Below, piece by piece: positions 47,191 through 57,362 of a stretch of 64,000 bases of DNA. The position numbers and the translations under genes are program-made. The stretch is from Cohnella hashimotonis (lineage in GTDB: Bacteria > Bacillota > Bacilli > Paenibacillales > Paenibacillaceae). The notes under the pieces are model-generated. The model saw only the letters and a program-made list of their open reading frames with translations, had not been told where the DNA came from and ran no database searches. The first letter of the stretch is position 1; each line of letters opens with the position of its first letter. The DNA lies in contig NZ_JAGRPV010000002.1 of the NCBI RefSeq assembly GCF_030014955.1, forward strand, positions 310,001 through 374,000, read 5' to 3'.

Positions 47191-47202
47191 GAACACATAT
47201 TC
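47191..47202 (+). promoter_or_regulatory. LexA (SOS) box of uvrA
   Basis: GAACACATATTC, the same 12-mer as at uvrB, 7 bases after TATAAT. Confidence 0.75.
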
Positions 47203-47275
47203 TTATGTGATGGGAACGTGAACGGAGGCGGCGCGGAGAGCGAGCCCAAGCCGTTAACGACAGGAGGCTGTACTT

Positions 47276-50140
47276 TTGGGAAGCGATCAGATCGTCATAA
47301 AGGGCGCTCGCGCCCACAATTTGAAAAATATCGACGTGACCATTCCGCGCGACAAGTTTGTCGTGCTGACCGGTCTTAGCGGTTCGGGCAAGTCCTCGCT
47401 CGCGTTCGATACGATATATGCCGAGGGGCAGCGCCGGTACGTGGAGTCGCTCTCCGCGTACGCTCGCCAGTTCCTCGGGCAAATGGACAAGCCGGACGTG
47501 GACTCGATCGAAGGGCTGTCCCCGGCCATCTCGATCGACCAGAAGACGACCAGCCGCAATCCGCGGTCGACCGTTGGCACCGTGACGGAGATTTACGATT
47601 ATCTGCGTCTTTTGTATGCGCGCATCGGGAAGCCGCACTGCCCGGAGCACGGAATCGAGATTACATCGCAGACGGTGGAGCAGATGGTCGACAGGATCAT
47701 GGAGTATCCGGAACGCACCCGTTTGCAGATTCTGGCGCCGGTCGTGTCCGGACGCAAGGGCGAGCATACGAAGCTGCTGGCCGATATTCAGAAGCAAGGC
47801 TTTGTGCGCGTACGCGTGAACGGGGAGATCATGGATCTGTCCGAGCCGATCGAGCTGGAGAAGAACAAGAAGCATTCGATCGAGGTGGTCATCGACCGGA
47901 TCGTCGTGAAGGAAGACGTCGCGACGCGTTTGGCCGATTCTCTCGAGACGGGGCTCAAGCTATCGGGCGGACAAATTATCGTAGACATCATCGACAAGGA
48001 AGAGTTGATGTTTAATTCTCATCTGGCCTGCCCCGTGTGCGGGTTTTCAATGGGCGAGCTTGAACCGCGGCTGTTCTCCTTCAACTCGCCGTTCGGCGCT
48101 TGTCCGGATTGCGACGGGCTTGGCGTGAAGATGGTGGTCGACCCCGACCTGCTGCTGCACGACAAGAGCAAGAGCATCGATCAGGGGGCTTTTTCCGCTT
48201 GGGCGGGCAGCACCTCGACTTATTATCCGCAGTTCCTCGCGGCCGTGTGCAGCCACTACAAGATCCCGACCAAGGTACCGGTATCCGAGCTCACGGACAA
48301 GCAGATGAAGCTGCTGATGTACGGTACCGGCCCGGAAAAGATTCGATTTAAATATCAAAATGAGTTCGGTTATACGCGCGACGCCATGGTCCAGTTTGAA
48401 GGCGTCGTACCTAACCTGGAGCGGCGCTACCGGGAGACGGCATCGGATGGCATCCGCGAGTTTATCGAGGAATATATGGGTGCCAAGCCGTGCGAGGGCT
48501 GTAAAGGAAAGCGGCTGAAAAAGGAAGCGCTGGCCGTTACGGTCGGCAGCCAGAACGTGGCCCATGTCACGGCGTTGTCGATCGGAGATGCGATGAATTT
48601 CTTTGACGCGCTCGAGCTGAACGCCAAGGACACGCAGATTTCCAACCTGATCCTGAAGGAGATCAGCAGCCGTTTGGGCTTCTTGGTCAATGTCGGGCTG
48701 GATTACCTGACGCTCTCCCGGGCGGCAGGTACGCTGTCAGGCGGCGAGGCCCAGCGCATTCGGCTGGCTACGCAGATCGGCTCCAGCTTGATGGGCGTCC
48801 TGTATATCCTGGACGAGCCGAGCATAGGCTTGCACCAGCGGGACAACGACCGGCTGATCAAGACGCTGGAGCATATGCGCGATCTCGGCAATACGCTGAT
48901 CGTCGTCGAGCATGACGAGGACACGATGATGGCGGCCGATTACCTGATCGATATCGGGCCGGGCGCAGGCATTCACGGCGGCACGGTCGTCGCGCAAGGC
49001 ACGCCTGAAGAGGTCATGCGCGACGATAATTCGCTGACGGGGGCTTATCTGAGCGGCCGCCAGTTCATCCCTGTACCGCTCAAAAGGCGAAAACCCGACG
49101 GCCGCTGGATCGAAGTGAAGGGCGCAACGGAAAACAACCTGAAGAATCTGAGCGCCAAGTTTCCGCTCGGCGTTTTCACGGCTGTAACTGGTGTGTCGGG
49201 CTCAGGCAAGTCGACGCTGGTCAACGAGATCCTCTACAAGACGCTGGCCCGCGATCTGAACAAGGCGAAGGTGCGTCCAGGCCAGTACAAGGAGTTTCTC
49301 GGACTGGAGCATCTGGAGAAGGTCATCGACATCGACCAATCGCCGATCGGACGTACGCCGCGCTCCAACCCGGCGACGTATACCGGGGTGTTCGACGACA
49401 TTCGCGACGTATTCGCGATCACGAACGAAGCCAAGGTGCGGGGCTACAAGAAGGGACGCTTCAGCTTTAACGTCAAGGGCGGCCGCTGCGAGGCGTGCAA
49501 AGGCGACGGCATCATCAAGATCGAGATGCACTTCCTTCCGGACGTATACGTGCCCTGCGAAATATGCAAGGGCAAGCGCTATAACCGCGAGACGCTAGAG
49601 GTCAAGTACAAAGGCAAGAACATCGCGGAAGTGCTGGAGATGACGATCGAGCATGCGACGGAATTCTTCCAGAACATTCCGCGCATTCATCGCAAGCTTC
49701 AGACGCTGCTCGACGTCGGACTCGGGTACATGACGATCGGTCAGCCATCGACGACGATGTCGGGGGGCGAGGCGCAGCGCGTCAAGCTTGCGGCTGAGCT
49801 GCATCGCCGCAGCACGGGCAAGACGCTGTACATTCTCGACGAGCCGACGACAGGGCTCCACGCCCACGACATCGACCGGTTGCTCCAGGTACTGCAGCGA
49901 CTAGTCGATTCGGGCGAGAGCGTGCTTGTCATCGAGCACAACCTGGACGTCATTAAGACTGCGGACTATCTCGTCGATCTCGGACCCGAAGGCGGCAGCG
50001 GCGGCGGCACGATCGTCGGCGTGGGTACGCCGGAGCAGCTATCGAACAATGCGAAGTCCTACACGGGCAAGTATCTTGGTCCCGTGCTGGAACGGGATCG
50101 GGCACGCACCGAAGCGGCGCTGGCTACGGTCGAAGTTTAA
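47276..50140 (+). CDS. uvrA: Excinuclease ABC subunit A
   Basis: 954 aa from TTG 47276 (AGGAGG 8 bases upstream). Dimeric ABC-type ATPase that finds DNA damage and loads UvrB. Two ATPase modules: Walker [15 protein letters not shown] (about residues 31-44) and [13 protein letters not shown] (about 640), signatures [12 protein letters not shown] and [12 protein letters not shown]; zinc fingers [28 protein letters not shown] and [16 protein letters not shown]. It has its own SOS promoter, so it can be induced although separated from uvrB. Confidence 0.98.
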   Translation: MGSDQIVIKGARAHNLKNIDVTIPRDKFVVLTGLSGSGKSSLAFDTIYAEGQRRYVESLSAYARQFLGQMDKPDVDSIEGLSPAISIDQKTTSRNPRSTVGTVTEIYDYLRLLYARIGKPHCPEHGIEITSQTVEQMVDRIMEYPERTRLQILAPVVSGRKGEHTKLLADIQKQGFVRVRVNGEIMDLSEPIELEKNKKHSIEVVIDRIVVKEDVATRLADSLETGLKLSGGQIIVDIIDKEELMFNSHLACPVCGFSMGELEPRLFSFNSPFGACPDCDGLGVKMVVDPDLLLHDKSKSIDQGAFSAWAGSTSTYYPQFLAAVCSHYKIPTKVPVSELTDKQMKLLMYGTGPEKIRFKYQNEFGYTRDAMVQFEGVVPNLERRYRETASDGIREFIEEYMGAKPCEGCKGKRLKKEALAVTVGSQNVAHVTALSIGDAMNFFDALELNAKDTQISNLILKEISSRLGFLVNVGLDYLTLSRAAGTLSGGEAQRIRLATQIGSSLMGVLYILDEPSIGLHQRDNDRLIKTLEHMRDLGNTLIVVEHDEDTMMAADYLIDIGPGAGIHGGTVVAQGTPEEVMRDDNSLTGAYLSGRQFIPVPLKRRKPDGRWIEVKGATENNLKNLSAKFPLGVFTAVTGVSGSGKSTLVNEILYKTLARDLNKAKVRPGQYKEFLGLEHLEKVIDIDQSPIGRTPRSNPATYTGVFDDIRDVFAITNEAKVRGYKKGRFSFNVKGGRCEACKGDGIIKIEMHFLPDVYVPCEICKGKRYNRETLEVKYKGKNIAEVLEMTIEHATEFFQNIPRIHRKLQTLLDVGLGYMTIGQPSTTMSGGEAQRVKLAAELHRRSTGKTLYILDEPTTGLHAHDIDRLLQVLQRLVDSGESVLVIEHNLDVIKTADYLVDLGPEGGSGGGTIVGVGTPEQLSNNAKSYTGKYLGPVLERDRARTEAALATVEV

Positions 50141-50185
50141 CCTTAGAGCTTGCAAACGGGAAGAGAAGGACAAAAGTTACGTTGC

Positions 50186-50248
50186 CCAAGAGCAGCGGTT
50201 GCAATGGTGTCTTACGAGACACTCGTTGCGCTGCTGCTCTTTTTTTGA
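50186..50248 (+). terminator. Terminator after uvrA
   Basis: AAGAGCAGCGGTTGCAA and its near-complement TTGCGCTGCTGCTCTT enclose a second GTGTC-TTACGA-GACAC stem, followed by seven T. Confidence 0.9.
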
Positions 50249-50324
50249 GAAAAGTGCAAGGTTAATTGCTATAATGCGTATATCCGAAGCAATAAGTAAA
50301 ACGAATGCGGGAAAGGTGAGGCGC

Positions 50325-51020
50325 ATGACTATAGATCCGAAACGCCGGGCGGGCGAAGAGGCGGTCAAGCTTGTTGAGGACGGTATGCTCGTAGGGCTTG
50401 GAACGGGTTCTACCGCATACTGGGTCATTATGGAGATTGGCAACTGTGTGAAGGCTGGGCTGAATATTACCGCGGTGCCGACGTCGATCCGATCCGAGGA
50501 GCTGGCGCGCTCGCTAGGGATTCCGTTGATTCCGCTGGACGATATCCCAACTGGCGGCATCGATCTGACGATTGACGGCGCGGACGAAGCGGATGGGGAC
50601 CTTAACCTGATTAAAGGCGGTGGCGGGGCGCTACTGCGGGAGAAAATCATCGCGTCTAATAGCAAGCGGCTCGTCATTGTCGCCGACGCTTCTAAGGAAG
50701 TGAAGACGTTGGGACAGTTTCCGCTGCCGGTGGAGATCGTACCGTTCGGCTTCAAGCTGACGATGGGACGCCTCGAGGCGATAGGCGGTCATCCTGCGCT
50801 TCGCCTGACTGAAGGGGACGAGCCGTTCGTAACTGATAACGGCAACTATATCGCCGACTGCCGCTTCGGCGTCATCGAGGACGCAGCGGCGCTCGAAAAG
50901 ACGCTGAACCTCATCCCGGGCGTCGTGGAGAACGGCCTGTTCGTCGGCATGGCGGAGCGCATCGTCGTCGGCCGCGAAGACGGAAACGTAAGCGTCCGGG
51001 AGCGCGTCAGGCGAGGATGA
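50325..51020 (+). CDS. rpiA: Ribose-5-phosphate isomerase A
   Basis: 231 aa from ATG 50325 (AAAGGTGAGG upstream). Interconverts ribose 5-phosphate and ribulose 5-phosphate in the pentose phosphate pathway. GLGTGSTAYWVI (phosphate loop), DGADEADGDLNLIKGGGGALLREKI (catalytic Asp/Glu and Lys) and the VEIVPFGF segment are all present. Independent of uvrA, whose terminator lies between. Confidence 0.96.
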   Translation: MTIDPKRRAGEEAVKLVEDGMLVGLGTGSTAYWVIMEIGNCVKAGLNITAVPTSIRSEELARSLGIPLIPLDDIPTGGIDLTIDGADEADGDLNLIKGGGGALLREKIIASNSKRLVIVADASKEVKTLGQFPLPVEIVPFGFKLTMGRLEAIGGHPALRLTEGDEPFVTDNGNYIADCRFGVIEDAAALEKTLNLIPGVVENGLFVGMAERIVVGREDGNVSVRERVRRG

Positions 51021-51035
51021 TGAGAATCGCGAAAA

Positions 51036-51078
51036 AAGGGTTGCTCTTCTCCGGAAATGCCGGAAAGGAGCAACCCTT
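51036..51078. terminator. Bidirectional terminator between rpiA and the glycosidase
   Basis: AGGGTTGCTC and GAGCAACCCT form a 10-bp stem with an inner CCGG hairpin; A-run on the left and TCTATATTTG on the right. Confidence 0.85.
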
Positions 51079-51095
51079 CTATATTTGCCGGCGGC

Positions 51096-54000
51096 CTACT
51101 GGCGCGTCAGCATGAGCTTGTCGATCGCGAGCGTGTAGGCATTGCTGCCGGGATCCTTGCCGGTGATCTGGAACTTGAACGTCTTGTTGCCCGAGGCGCC
51201 GATCGTGACCGTCCCGAGGCCGACGGTGTCGTAAAAGGCGTTGGCGTCATACCAGTCGATCGGATTGCCCACCGCCGCCCCGTACACGTACAGCTGAGCC
51301 GTACCTCGGTCCGGATGCTTCTTTACCCGCGCGCTGATCGCGTACGTGCCGGCCGCGGGCACGTTCACGGTATACTGCAGCCAGTCGCCGACGGCGTTGA
51401 AGTTGCTGTAACTCAGCGAGCCGCCGCTAGCCGCGGCATCCGTTCCGCTTGTATACGTGTCGCCGGAAGTGACGGTCGCGGCGAGGCTCTCGGCCTCGTA
51501 CGTAATCGGCTGCGGCGTCAGCGATATATAATCAGTGGCGAGCGTATAGGAGGAGCTGGCCGCGTTTTTACCCGTGGACTGGAAGCGGAACGCTTTGCTT
51601 CCCGCGGAAGCGAACGTCATGCTGCCCAGGTCGACCGCGACGTAGCCTTGGGCGCTCTGATATTCGTCGATGGGCGCACCTTGGGCGTTGCCGTCGATAT
51701 ATAGCTGCGCGATGCCGCGGTCCGGATGCTTCTTCACCTGCACCTTCACGTTATAGGTGCCGGCCGCGGGCACGTTGACCGCGTATTGGATCCAGCCGCC
51801 GACGGATACCGGATTGCCGTAGCTAAGCGAGCCGTTGCTGGCCGCGGAGTCGCTGCCGACTGTGGTCGTGCCTCCGGCGGACGTCGTAGCCGTGGCGTTC
51901 TCGGTCTCGTACTTGACGGCTTCCGGTACGGGTGGCGGAAGCGTGCGGTCCGGGGACTTGTACGTAAGCCGGATCGCGTCCGTCGCGAGCGTGTACTGGC
52001 CGCTGGCCGCGTTTTTGCCCGTCACCTGGAACTTGAATGCTTTGTCGCCCGCGGATGTGAAGGCGATATTGCCCAAGTTCACTTCGACGTAGCCTTGCGT
52101 CGCGGCGTACTCGTCGATCGGCGCGCCTTGCGCCGTGCCGTCGACGTACAGCTGCGCAGTCCCGCGGTCCGGATGCTTCTTCACCCGGACCTTGACGTTG
52201 TACGTGCCCGCGCTCGGCACGTTCACCGTGTACTGCACCCAGCCGCCGACGCCGCCGGCGTTGGCGTAGTTCAACGCGCCGCCGCTGGCCGCAGAGTCGG
52301 TGCCGTTCTCCTGCGTGCCGCCCGCGGATATCGCGACCGGCAGGCTCTCCGCTTCGCTCGCGATTCCCGAGGACACGGTGACGCTGCCCGTGCCGCCCGC
52401 ACCGATCGCCACATCCGCCGCGATCGTCTTATTTGCCGAGCGGTCGAACACGATGACCTTGCCCGTCGTGCCGGCCGTTCCCGTCGCGTTCACCGTGATC
52501 GTCGAGCTGCCGGCGCTTGCCGTGTACGACGCGATCTTCTCGTCCGCGTACAGCACCTGCAAATCGGCCGAAGCGATGTCCTCTTGAATCCAGAAGGCCT
52601 TGCCCTTGGACGTGTTCTCGGCGAGATTGACGGGCAGGCCCGGCGACTTCAGCTGCGCGCCGGTGTAACGTCCCTTGTAGCGGTAGTTGATATTGCCGCT
52701 GTCGTCCATCGTCACGTCCTCGACGAGGTACGTCTTGTTGCTGTCGAGCCACCGCAGGTTCAGCGTCAGCTCCGTGGCTGCCGCGGTCTCGCCGGCCGTG
52801 GTTGCGATGACGAGCGCCTTGCTCTTGTCGTCCGAGGCATACATCCAGGCGTACGGTCCGGACGTATCGAAGTTCGGACCGGCGTACAGCGGCCGGGTCA
52901 TGCCGTCCGTCAGCGCGACGATGCGCGGATTTTTACGCCATTCGTTGAACTTCTTGAGCGTCGAAACGCTCGCCGCGCTCCAGGTGCTGGGATCCTTAGC
53001 GAACTTAATGACGCGCGCCAGCATGTAGGAGTAGTAGTCTTCGGTCTTGCCGGTCGTCAGGCCGCCGTAATACACCGAGTTCATCGGCAGATAGCCGAAG
53101 CTGTTAAAGCCGATCAGCATGCTCTTGTCGACGTTGCCCTTGGCGGAGACGAAGCCGTTGTCCCCGATATGCAGCAGCCCGACGTTGCGGTCGCCTTGGG
53201 TCGGATAATAGTCGACCTCGCTCGTTTCCTTCATGAGAAAGTCCGGATGGCGCGAGACGACGTCGTTCATGTAATTGCGCACGTTCACGTTTTTCCGGTA
53301 AACGCTGTCGCTTGGATGCGAGGTCGAGGTGACCGTCGTGTTCGGCCAAAACTCGGTCAGGTCGATCATCTGATGCGAGAGGTGATAGTTCGAAATCATG
53401 AAGTCCTCGACCTGGCTGCGCTTGAACTCGATGTTCGCGGGATCTGCCAGATCGCGCCCCGCGTTATGATTGTCGCCGGTCATGCTGAACCACAGGCCGA
53501 ACTTCATGCCCTGGGCGACGATCGTGTCCGTCAGCGCGGCGAGGTTAGAGGTGAACGCGCTCGCCGGCGTCGTCGTGTCGCGCGTCGTATTCCACAGGTC
53601 GTCCAGCATCACCATGTCCATGCCCGCCTGCACGGCCTTCGGAATAACCGTATTGCGATAATAGGACTCCGTACGGTTGTTTAGCCATTCCCAGTCGTTA
53701 GTCGTGAAGACGGCCGTTGTATTGTGATATTTAAAGCGCTTACGAAAATGCTCTTCAACAGCCATGCGTCCGTCCAGCATATCGCCCTTAAATACGGTCA
53801 TGTCCACGGCGATATATTCGTAGGTCTCTCCGGGAAACAGCACGAGCTGCAGCGACCCCGGGTTCGTCGATACTTTGACGTTGTCGATGCCGCTCCAGGC
53901 GTTAATGTTGGCGAAAGGGAGATTGTTCGTCCCGCCCTGCGTCTTCCAGTTCATCTCCGGCTGGATCGTCCAGCCATCGCCCGTGTTGTATTGGGTAATG

Positions 54001-54635
54001 GCGTTCTTGCCCGCATTCGGGGCGAGCGCGCCGGAGGTGCTGCTCCAGGTCATGTTGGGCACATAGTAGAGGGTATGGGCATCGTTCGGAAAATTGAGCG
54101 CGATGATGTCCGATGCCGTGATCGTTTTCTCCGAGGTGCTGTTGTTCTTGAGGACGTTCGAATACTTGAGTCCCGCCCGATCGTTGTACAGCTCGAACTT
54201 GAGCTGGACGGTCACGTTTTGCGGCGAGGTGCGGCTGATCGGTATGGTCAGCTGTTTGCCCCAGGTCGTGCCGAACTTCGAGATGTCGCCGATCGTATCG
54301 GTCCCGAGCGTCCAACCGCCGTCGTCCGCGTACAGATCGCTGCCGCCGTAGTTATAATAGAACAAATAACTGCTGCCGCTGCCCGTTAGATACTCCCTTC
54401 CCGCTTCTTTATTATAGAAGCTGGTCATTTCAATACTGCCGCCGCTGAACGTAATGACTGCCCGCAGCACATCGTTTTCCAGCGTCCACGTATTGCCGCT
54501 TTTGACGATCGTCGAGCTCGCCGCGGCCGCCTTGGGTACCTGCGCCTCCTTTACGTACGGAATGCCTGTCAGCAGGAGGCTTACGACCATCGCGATACAC
54601 AATCCAAGACGCATTCCCGCTTTCCAAATCATCAT
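51096..54635 (-). CDS. Secreted GH36/27-like glycosidase with three carbohydrate-binding modules
   Basis: 1179 aa from ATG at 54635 (AAAGGGG 8 bases upstream; the frame is open further up to 54674). Signal peptide (hydrophobic LGLCIAMVVSLLLTG), a beta-sandwich N-domain, and a clan GH-D-like TIM barrel (about residues 300-560: WEWLNN, MVMLDDLWN, GLWFSM, HQMIDLTEFWPN). A linker follows, then three homologous CBM6/35-like modules of about 135 residues (roughly 755-892, 902-1037, 1042-1179), each with KHPDRG-AQLYV and KAFKFQ-TGKN motifs. The family fits alpha-galactosidase; catalytic Asp assignment is tentative. Probably acts outside the cell and feeds the transporter encoded upstream. Confidence 0.8.
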   Translation of the reverse strand: MMIWKAGMRLGLCIAMVVSLLLTGIPYVKEAQVPKAAAASSTIVKSGNTWTLENDVLRAVITFSGGSIEMTSFYNKEAGREYLTGSGSSYLFYYNYGGSDLYADDGGWTLGTDTIGDISKFGTTWGKQLTIPISRTSPQNVTVQLKFELYNDRAGLKYSNVLKNNSTSEKTITASDIIALNFPNDAHTLYYVPNMTWSSTSGALAPNAGKNAITQYNTGDGWTIQPEMNWKTQGGTNNLPFANINAWSGIDNVKVSTNPGSLQLVLFPGETYEYIAVDMTVFKGDMLDGRMAVEEHFRKRFKYHNTTAVFTTNDWEWLNNRTESYYRNTVIPKAVQAGMDMVMLDDLWNTTRDTTTPASAFTSNLAALTDTIVAQGMKFGLWFSMTGDNHNAGRDLADPANIEFKRSQVEDFMISNYHLSHQMIDLTEFWPNTTVTSTSHPSDSVYRKNVNVRNYMNDVVSRHPDFLMKETSEVDYYPTQGDRNVGLLHIGDNGFVSAKGNVDKSMLIGFNSFGYLPMNSVYYGGLTTGKTEDYYSYMLARVIKFAKDPSTWSAASVSTLKKFNEWRKNPRIVALTDGMTRPLYAGPNFDTSGPYAWMYASDDKSKALVIATTAGETAAATELTLNLRWLDSNKTYLVEDVTMDDSGNINYRYKGRYTGAQLKSPGLPVNLAENTSKGKAFWIQEDIASADLQVLYADEKIASYTASAGSSTITVNATGTAGTTGKVIVFDRSANKTIAADVAIGAGGTGSVTVSSGIASEAESLPVAISAGGTQENGTDSAASGGALNYANAGGVGGWVQYTVNVPSAGTYNVKVRVKKHPDRGTAQLYVDGTAQGAPIDEYAATQGYVEVNLGNIAFTSAGDKAFKFQVTGKNAASGQYTLATDAIRLTYKSPDRTLPPPVPEAVKYETENATATTSAGGTTTVGSDSAASNGSLSYGNPVSVGGWIQYAVNVPAAGTYNVKVQVKKHPDRGIAQLYIDGNAQGAPIDEYQSAQGYVAVDLGSMTFASAGSKAFRFQSTGKNAASSSYTLATDYISLTPQPITYEAESLAATVTSGDTYTSGTDAAASGGSLSYSNFNAVGDWLQYTVNVPAAGTYAISARVKKHPDRGTAQLYVYGAAVGNPIDWYDANAFYDTVGLGTVTIGASGNKTFKFQITGKDPGSNAYTLAIDKLMLTRQ

Positions 54636-54762
54636 CCAAATCCCCTTTCGGCGCATATTGAAATAGACCCGCAAGCCGCCTGCCCAGGCGGCGCACGCAA
54701 GCGATGGCGGCTTGCGGGCCCGGCGAAACCATCCTCGGTAACTTAACGACTAGCTTAACGAC

Positions 54763-56388
54763 TTATTTGCCGAGCGAATTCATGAAGTCGACGTATTCCT
54801 TCTCGGCGTCCGCTGTGGCCGGATACCATTCCTTCTCGAGGAAGTCCTTGAACTGCTGCTCGTTAATGCTGCCCGTGATATATGCGATCTCCTTGTCGTC
54901 CTTCTTCTTGACGAGGTCGGGAATGGTGCCGTTCAGGTTCAGAATCTTCGGCGAGCGCACTGCAGGGACGTTGACGACAGTCATTTGCTTCAGCGCTTCG
55001 TCCAGCTGCGTCTGATAAACGGCGAGCCGCTCCGGCGTATCCGCGTTGACGATCGAGGCGCCGTCGCCGTTAATCGCATTGGCCGGCGTCATATAAGGGC
55101 TCGTCAGCGTCGCGAGCTTGGCCGTCTGATCCGCGGACCGTACGACCGCCTTGGTGGCGGGATCGTAGCTGTCGTAGGTGAGGCCCTTCACGCCAAGCTG
55201 GAACAGCGTGTTGGCTTCGGCCGTGTTGCCCCAGTCGAGGAACTTCAGGACGTCGTCGACCTTCTTGGAACCCTTCGGAATCATCCAGCCGCCCCACATC
55301 GCCGGCGTGACCCAATCCGACGCCACGCCTTTGTCGTCCTTCAGTACGCCGTGGTAGGAGAAGATCTTCTCAGAATCCGGCAGCTTGCTGATGTTGCCGA
55401 GCACGGCCGCTTGGTGGCCATAAACGATGCCGACCTTGTATTGGTTCAGCTTTTCCGTATCGACGTAAATTTTGTTGATCAGAAATTCAGGATCGATCAG
55501 CTTCTCGTCGTTGAGCTGCTTGAGATAAGTGAGGTAAGGGATGTAGCCGGACATTTTCTCCCGGATCTTGTACTGCCCGTCCGTGTCCTTAACGCCGTCG
55601 ACGACCGGCAGATCGAACGCCGCCGTCAGAAAGTTCGTGGCGTTCCAGATCGTATTGCGTCCGAGATCCGGGCCGGAGAGGGACAGCCCGTACGTGTCCG
55701 CCTTGCCGTTGCCGTCGGGATCGTTCTTGGCGAACGCCCGCACGACGTTCGTGAACTCCTCGAGGTTCGTCGGCGCCTTGAGGCCCAGCTTGTCCAGCCA
55801 CTGCTGGTTAATCATGTAGCCCCAGTGGTTGACGACGTTCGTTCTCGGGATAATGTACGTTTTGCCGTCGCCCACCGACTTGACCGCGTCCCACATTTCG
55901 GGCGTGATGTTTTTCATCAGGTTCGGGTAACCCGCGATCTTGTCGTCGAGCGGCTCGAGCAGCCCGTTTTGCGCCCACTTTTCCATGTTCGCGTCCGCGC
56001 CGTTGCCTGCCGTACCCCAGTTGTAGATCACGTCCGGCAGATCGCCCGAGGCCATCACGACCTGAAGCTTGTCTACGTAGTTGTTGATCGGCGGCGCTTC
56101 GATCTCGAGCTTTACGTTGGCCAGCTTGTCGGCCTCCGCGACGACGGGGTTGTTGTCCAGGACGACGTCCGCGTTCACCCGGTTGAACATCTTGATCGTC
56201 ACCGGATCCTTCTGGGCGGCCGTTGCGGAAGAGGAGGCCGACGAGGAAGCGGATGCGGACCCGGAGGGGGCCGCGTCGCTCGAGCTGCCGGCATCATTGT
56301 TGTTGCCCGAGGAGCAGGCGGCGAGCGCGGAAGACATGAGCATTGCGGATACTAGCAGGCTTGTCCGTTTAATGCGTTTGTTTTTCAT
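54763..56388 (-). CDS. Carbohydrate ABC importer binding lipoprotein
   Basis: 541 aa from ATG at 56388 (GAAGGGG 7 bases upstream; the ATG at 56394 is too close to it). Lipoprotein signal with lipobox ALAACS, a Ser/Ala-rich linker, then a large type-1 extracellular solute-binding domain (VTIKMFNRVNADVVLDNNPVV; ASGDLPDVIYNWGT; NHWGYMINQQWLDKLGLKAPTN). This long LplA-like class imports oligosaccharides in Paenibacillaceae. It follows the two permease genes in the minus-strand operon. Confidence 0.92.
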   Translation of the reverse strand: MKNKRIKRTSLLVSAMLMSSALAACSSGNNNDAGSSSDAAPSGSASASSSASSSATAAQKDPVTIKMFNRVNADVVLDNNPVVAEADKLANVKLEIEAPPINNYVDKLQVVMASGDLPDVIYNWGTAGNGADANMEKWAQNGLLEPLDDKIAGYPNLMKNITPEMWDAVKSVGDGKTYIIPRTNVVNHWGYMINQQWLDKLGLKAPTNLEEFTNVVRAFAKNDPDGNGKADTYGLSLSGPDLGRNTIWNATNFLTAAFDLPVVDGVKDTDGQYKIREKMSGYIPYLTYLKQLNDEKLIDPEFLINKIYVDTEKLNQYKVGIVYGHQAAVLGNISKLPDSEKIFSYHGVLKDDKGVASDWVTPAMWGGWMIPKGSKKVDDVLKFLDWGNTAEANTLFQLGVKGLTYDSYDPATKAVVRSADQTAKLATLTSPYMTPANAINGDGASIVNADTPERLAVYQTQLDEALKQMTVVNVPAVRSPKILNLNGTIPDLVKKKDDKEIAYITGSINEQQFKDFLEKEWYPATADAEKEYVDFMNSLGK

Positions 56389-56459
56389 GTTCATATCCCC
56401 TTCAAAGTTTGTTTTTATAGTTAAGCCGCATTGAATCGCGGCCTTCACCCGAGCGGGGC

Positions 56460-57332
56460 CTAGCCCTTGATGGAGCCGATGAGCATGCCCTTCATGAAGT
56501 ACTTTTGCATGAACGGGAAGATGAGGATGATGGGCAGCGTCGAGAAGATGATGATCGCCATCTTGATCGTGAATTCCGTCACGCCGGAATTGCTGGCGTC
56601 CAGCACGTCCCGCGCGACCCCGCCGCTGTCGACGACGAGGTCCCGGACAATAAGCATGAGCGGCCACAGGTCCCGTTTCGACGTATAGATAATGGCGTTA
56701 AAGAACGTGTTCCACTGGGTGACCGCGTGGAAAATGACGAACGTGGCGATCGCGGGCTTCGAGAGCGGCACGATGATGCGGGCCAAAATCGTCAGCTCGT
56801 TGGCGCCGTCGAGCGAGGCCGATTCCTCAAGACTTGCGGGAATGCTGCCGATGAAGCTTTTCATCAGGATCAGGTTGTATGCGCCGAGCGCGCCGGGCAG
56901 GATCAAAGCCCATAGCGTGTTGTACATGTCGAGCGAGCGGATGAGGTAGAAGTTCGGAATGAGCCCGCCGTTGAAAAACATCGTGAAGGTGATGAGCAGC
57001 AGGATGACGTTGCGTCCCTTCAGATCGGTTTTTGAAAGCGGATACGCGGTAATCAGCATTAAAAAGATGTTAAGGGCGACGCCCGCGACCGTAATGACGA
57101 TCGTGTTGCGGTAGCCGGTCCAGAGCACCGACATCTTGAAGATCTGCCGGTAGGCGCCGAACTCGACGTGGGTCGGGATCATGCGGAGCGGATGCGCCAG
57201 GTAGTCCGTGTAGGGCGTGACCGAGTAAGCGGCCACGTAGACGAACGGGAACAGGCACAGGAGCGCGAACAGCGTGATGACGAAGTAGTTGACGGTGTCG
57301 AAAATTTTATCGCTGCGAGAGCGGATATTCAC
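56460..57332 (-). CDS. Carbohydrate ABC importer permease (YtcP-like)
   Basis: 290 aa, six membrane helices. The EAA loop is EESASLDGANELTILARIIVPLSKPAIATF. AGGAGGCTGCTCCC-type sequence precedes the ATG at 57332. Forms the channel with the next (upstream) permease; it belongs to the YtcP/LplC group that pairs with LplB-type proteins. Confidence 0.94.
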   Translation of the reverse strand: MNIRSRSDKIFDTVNYFVITLFALLCLFPFVYVAAYSVTPYTDYLAHPLRMIPTHVEFGAYRQIFKMSVLWTGYRNTIVITVAGVALNIFLMLITAYPLSKTDLKGRNVILLLITFTMFFNGGLIPNFYLIRSLDMYNTLWALILPGALGAYNLILMKSFIGSIPASLEESASLDGANELTILARIIVPLSKPAIATFVIFHAVTQWNTFFNAIIYTSKRDLWPLMLIVRDLVVDSGGVARDVLDASNSGVTEFTIKMAIIIFSTLPIILIFPFMQKYFMKGMLIGSIKG

Positions 57333-57362
57333 GGGAGCAGCCTCCTTTCTGGGCGCGTGGCC

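Noticed and set aside
51726..53684. 652-aa open frame opposite the glycosidase
   Set aside because: Antisense shadow of a GC-rich repetitive gene, Arg/Val/Ala-biased, no RBS.
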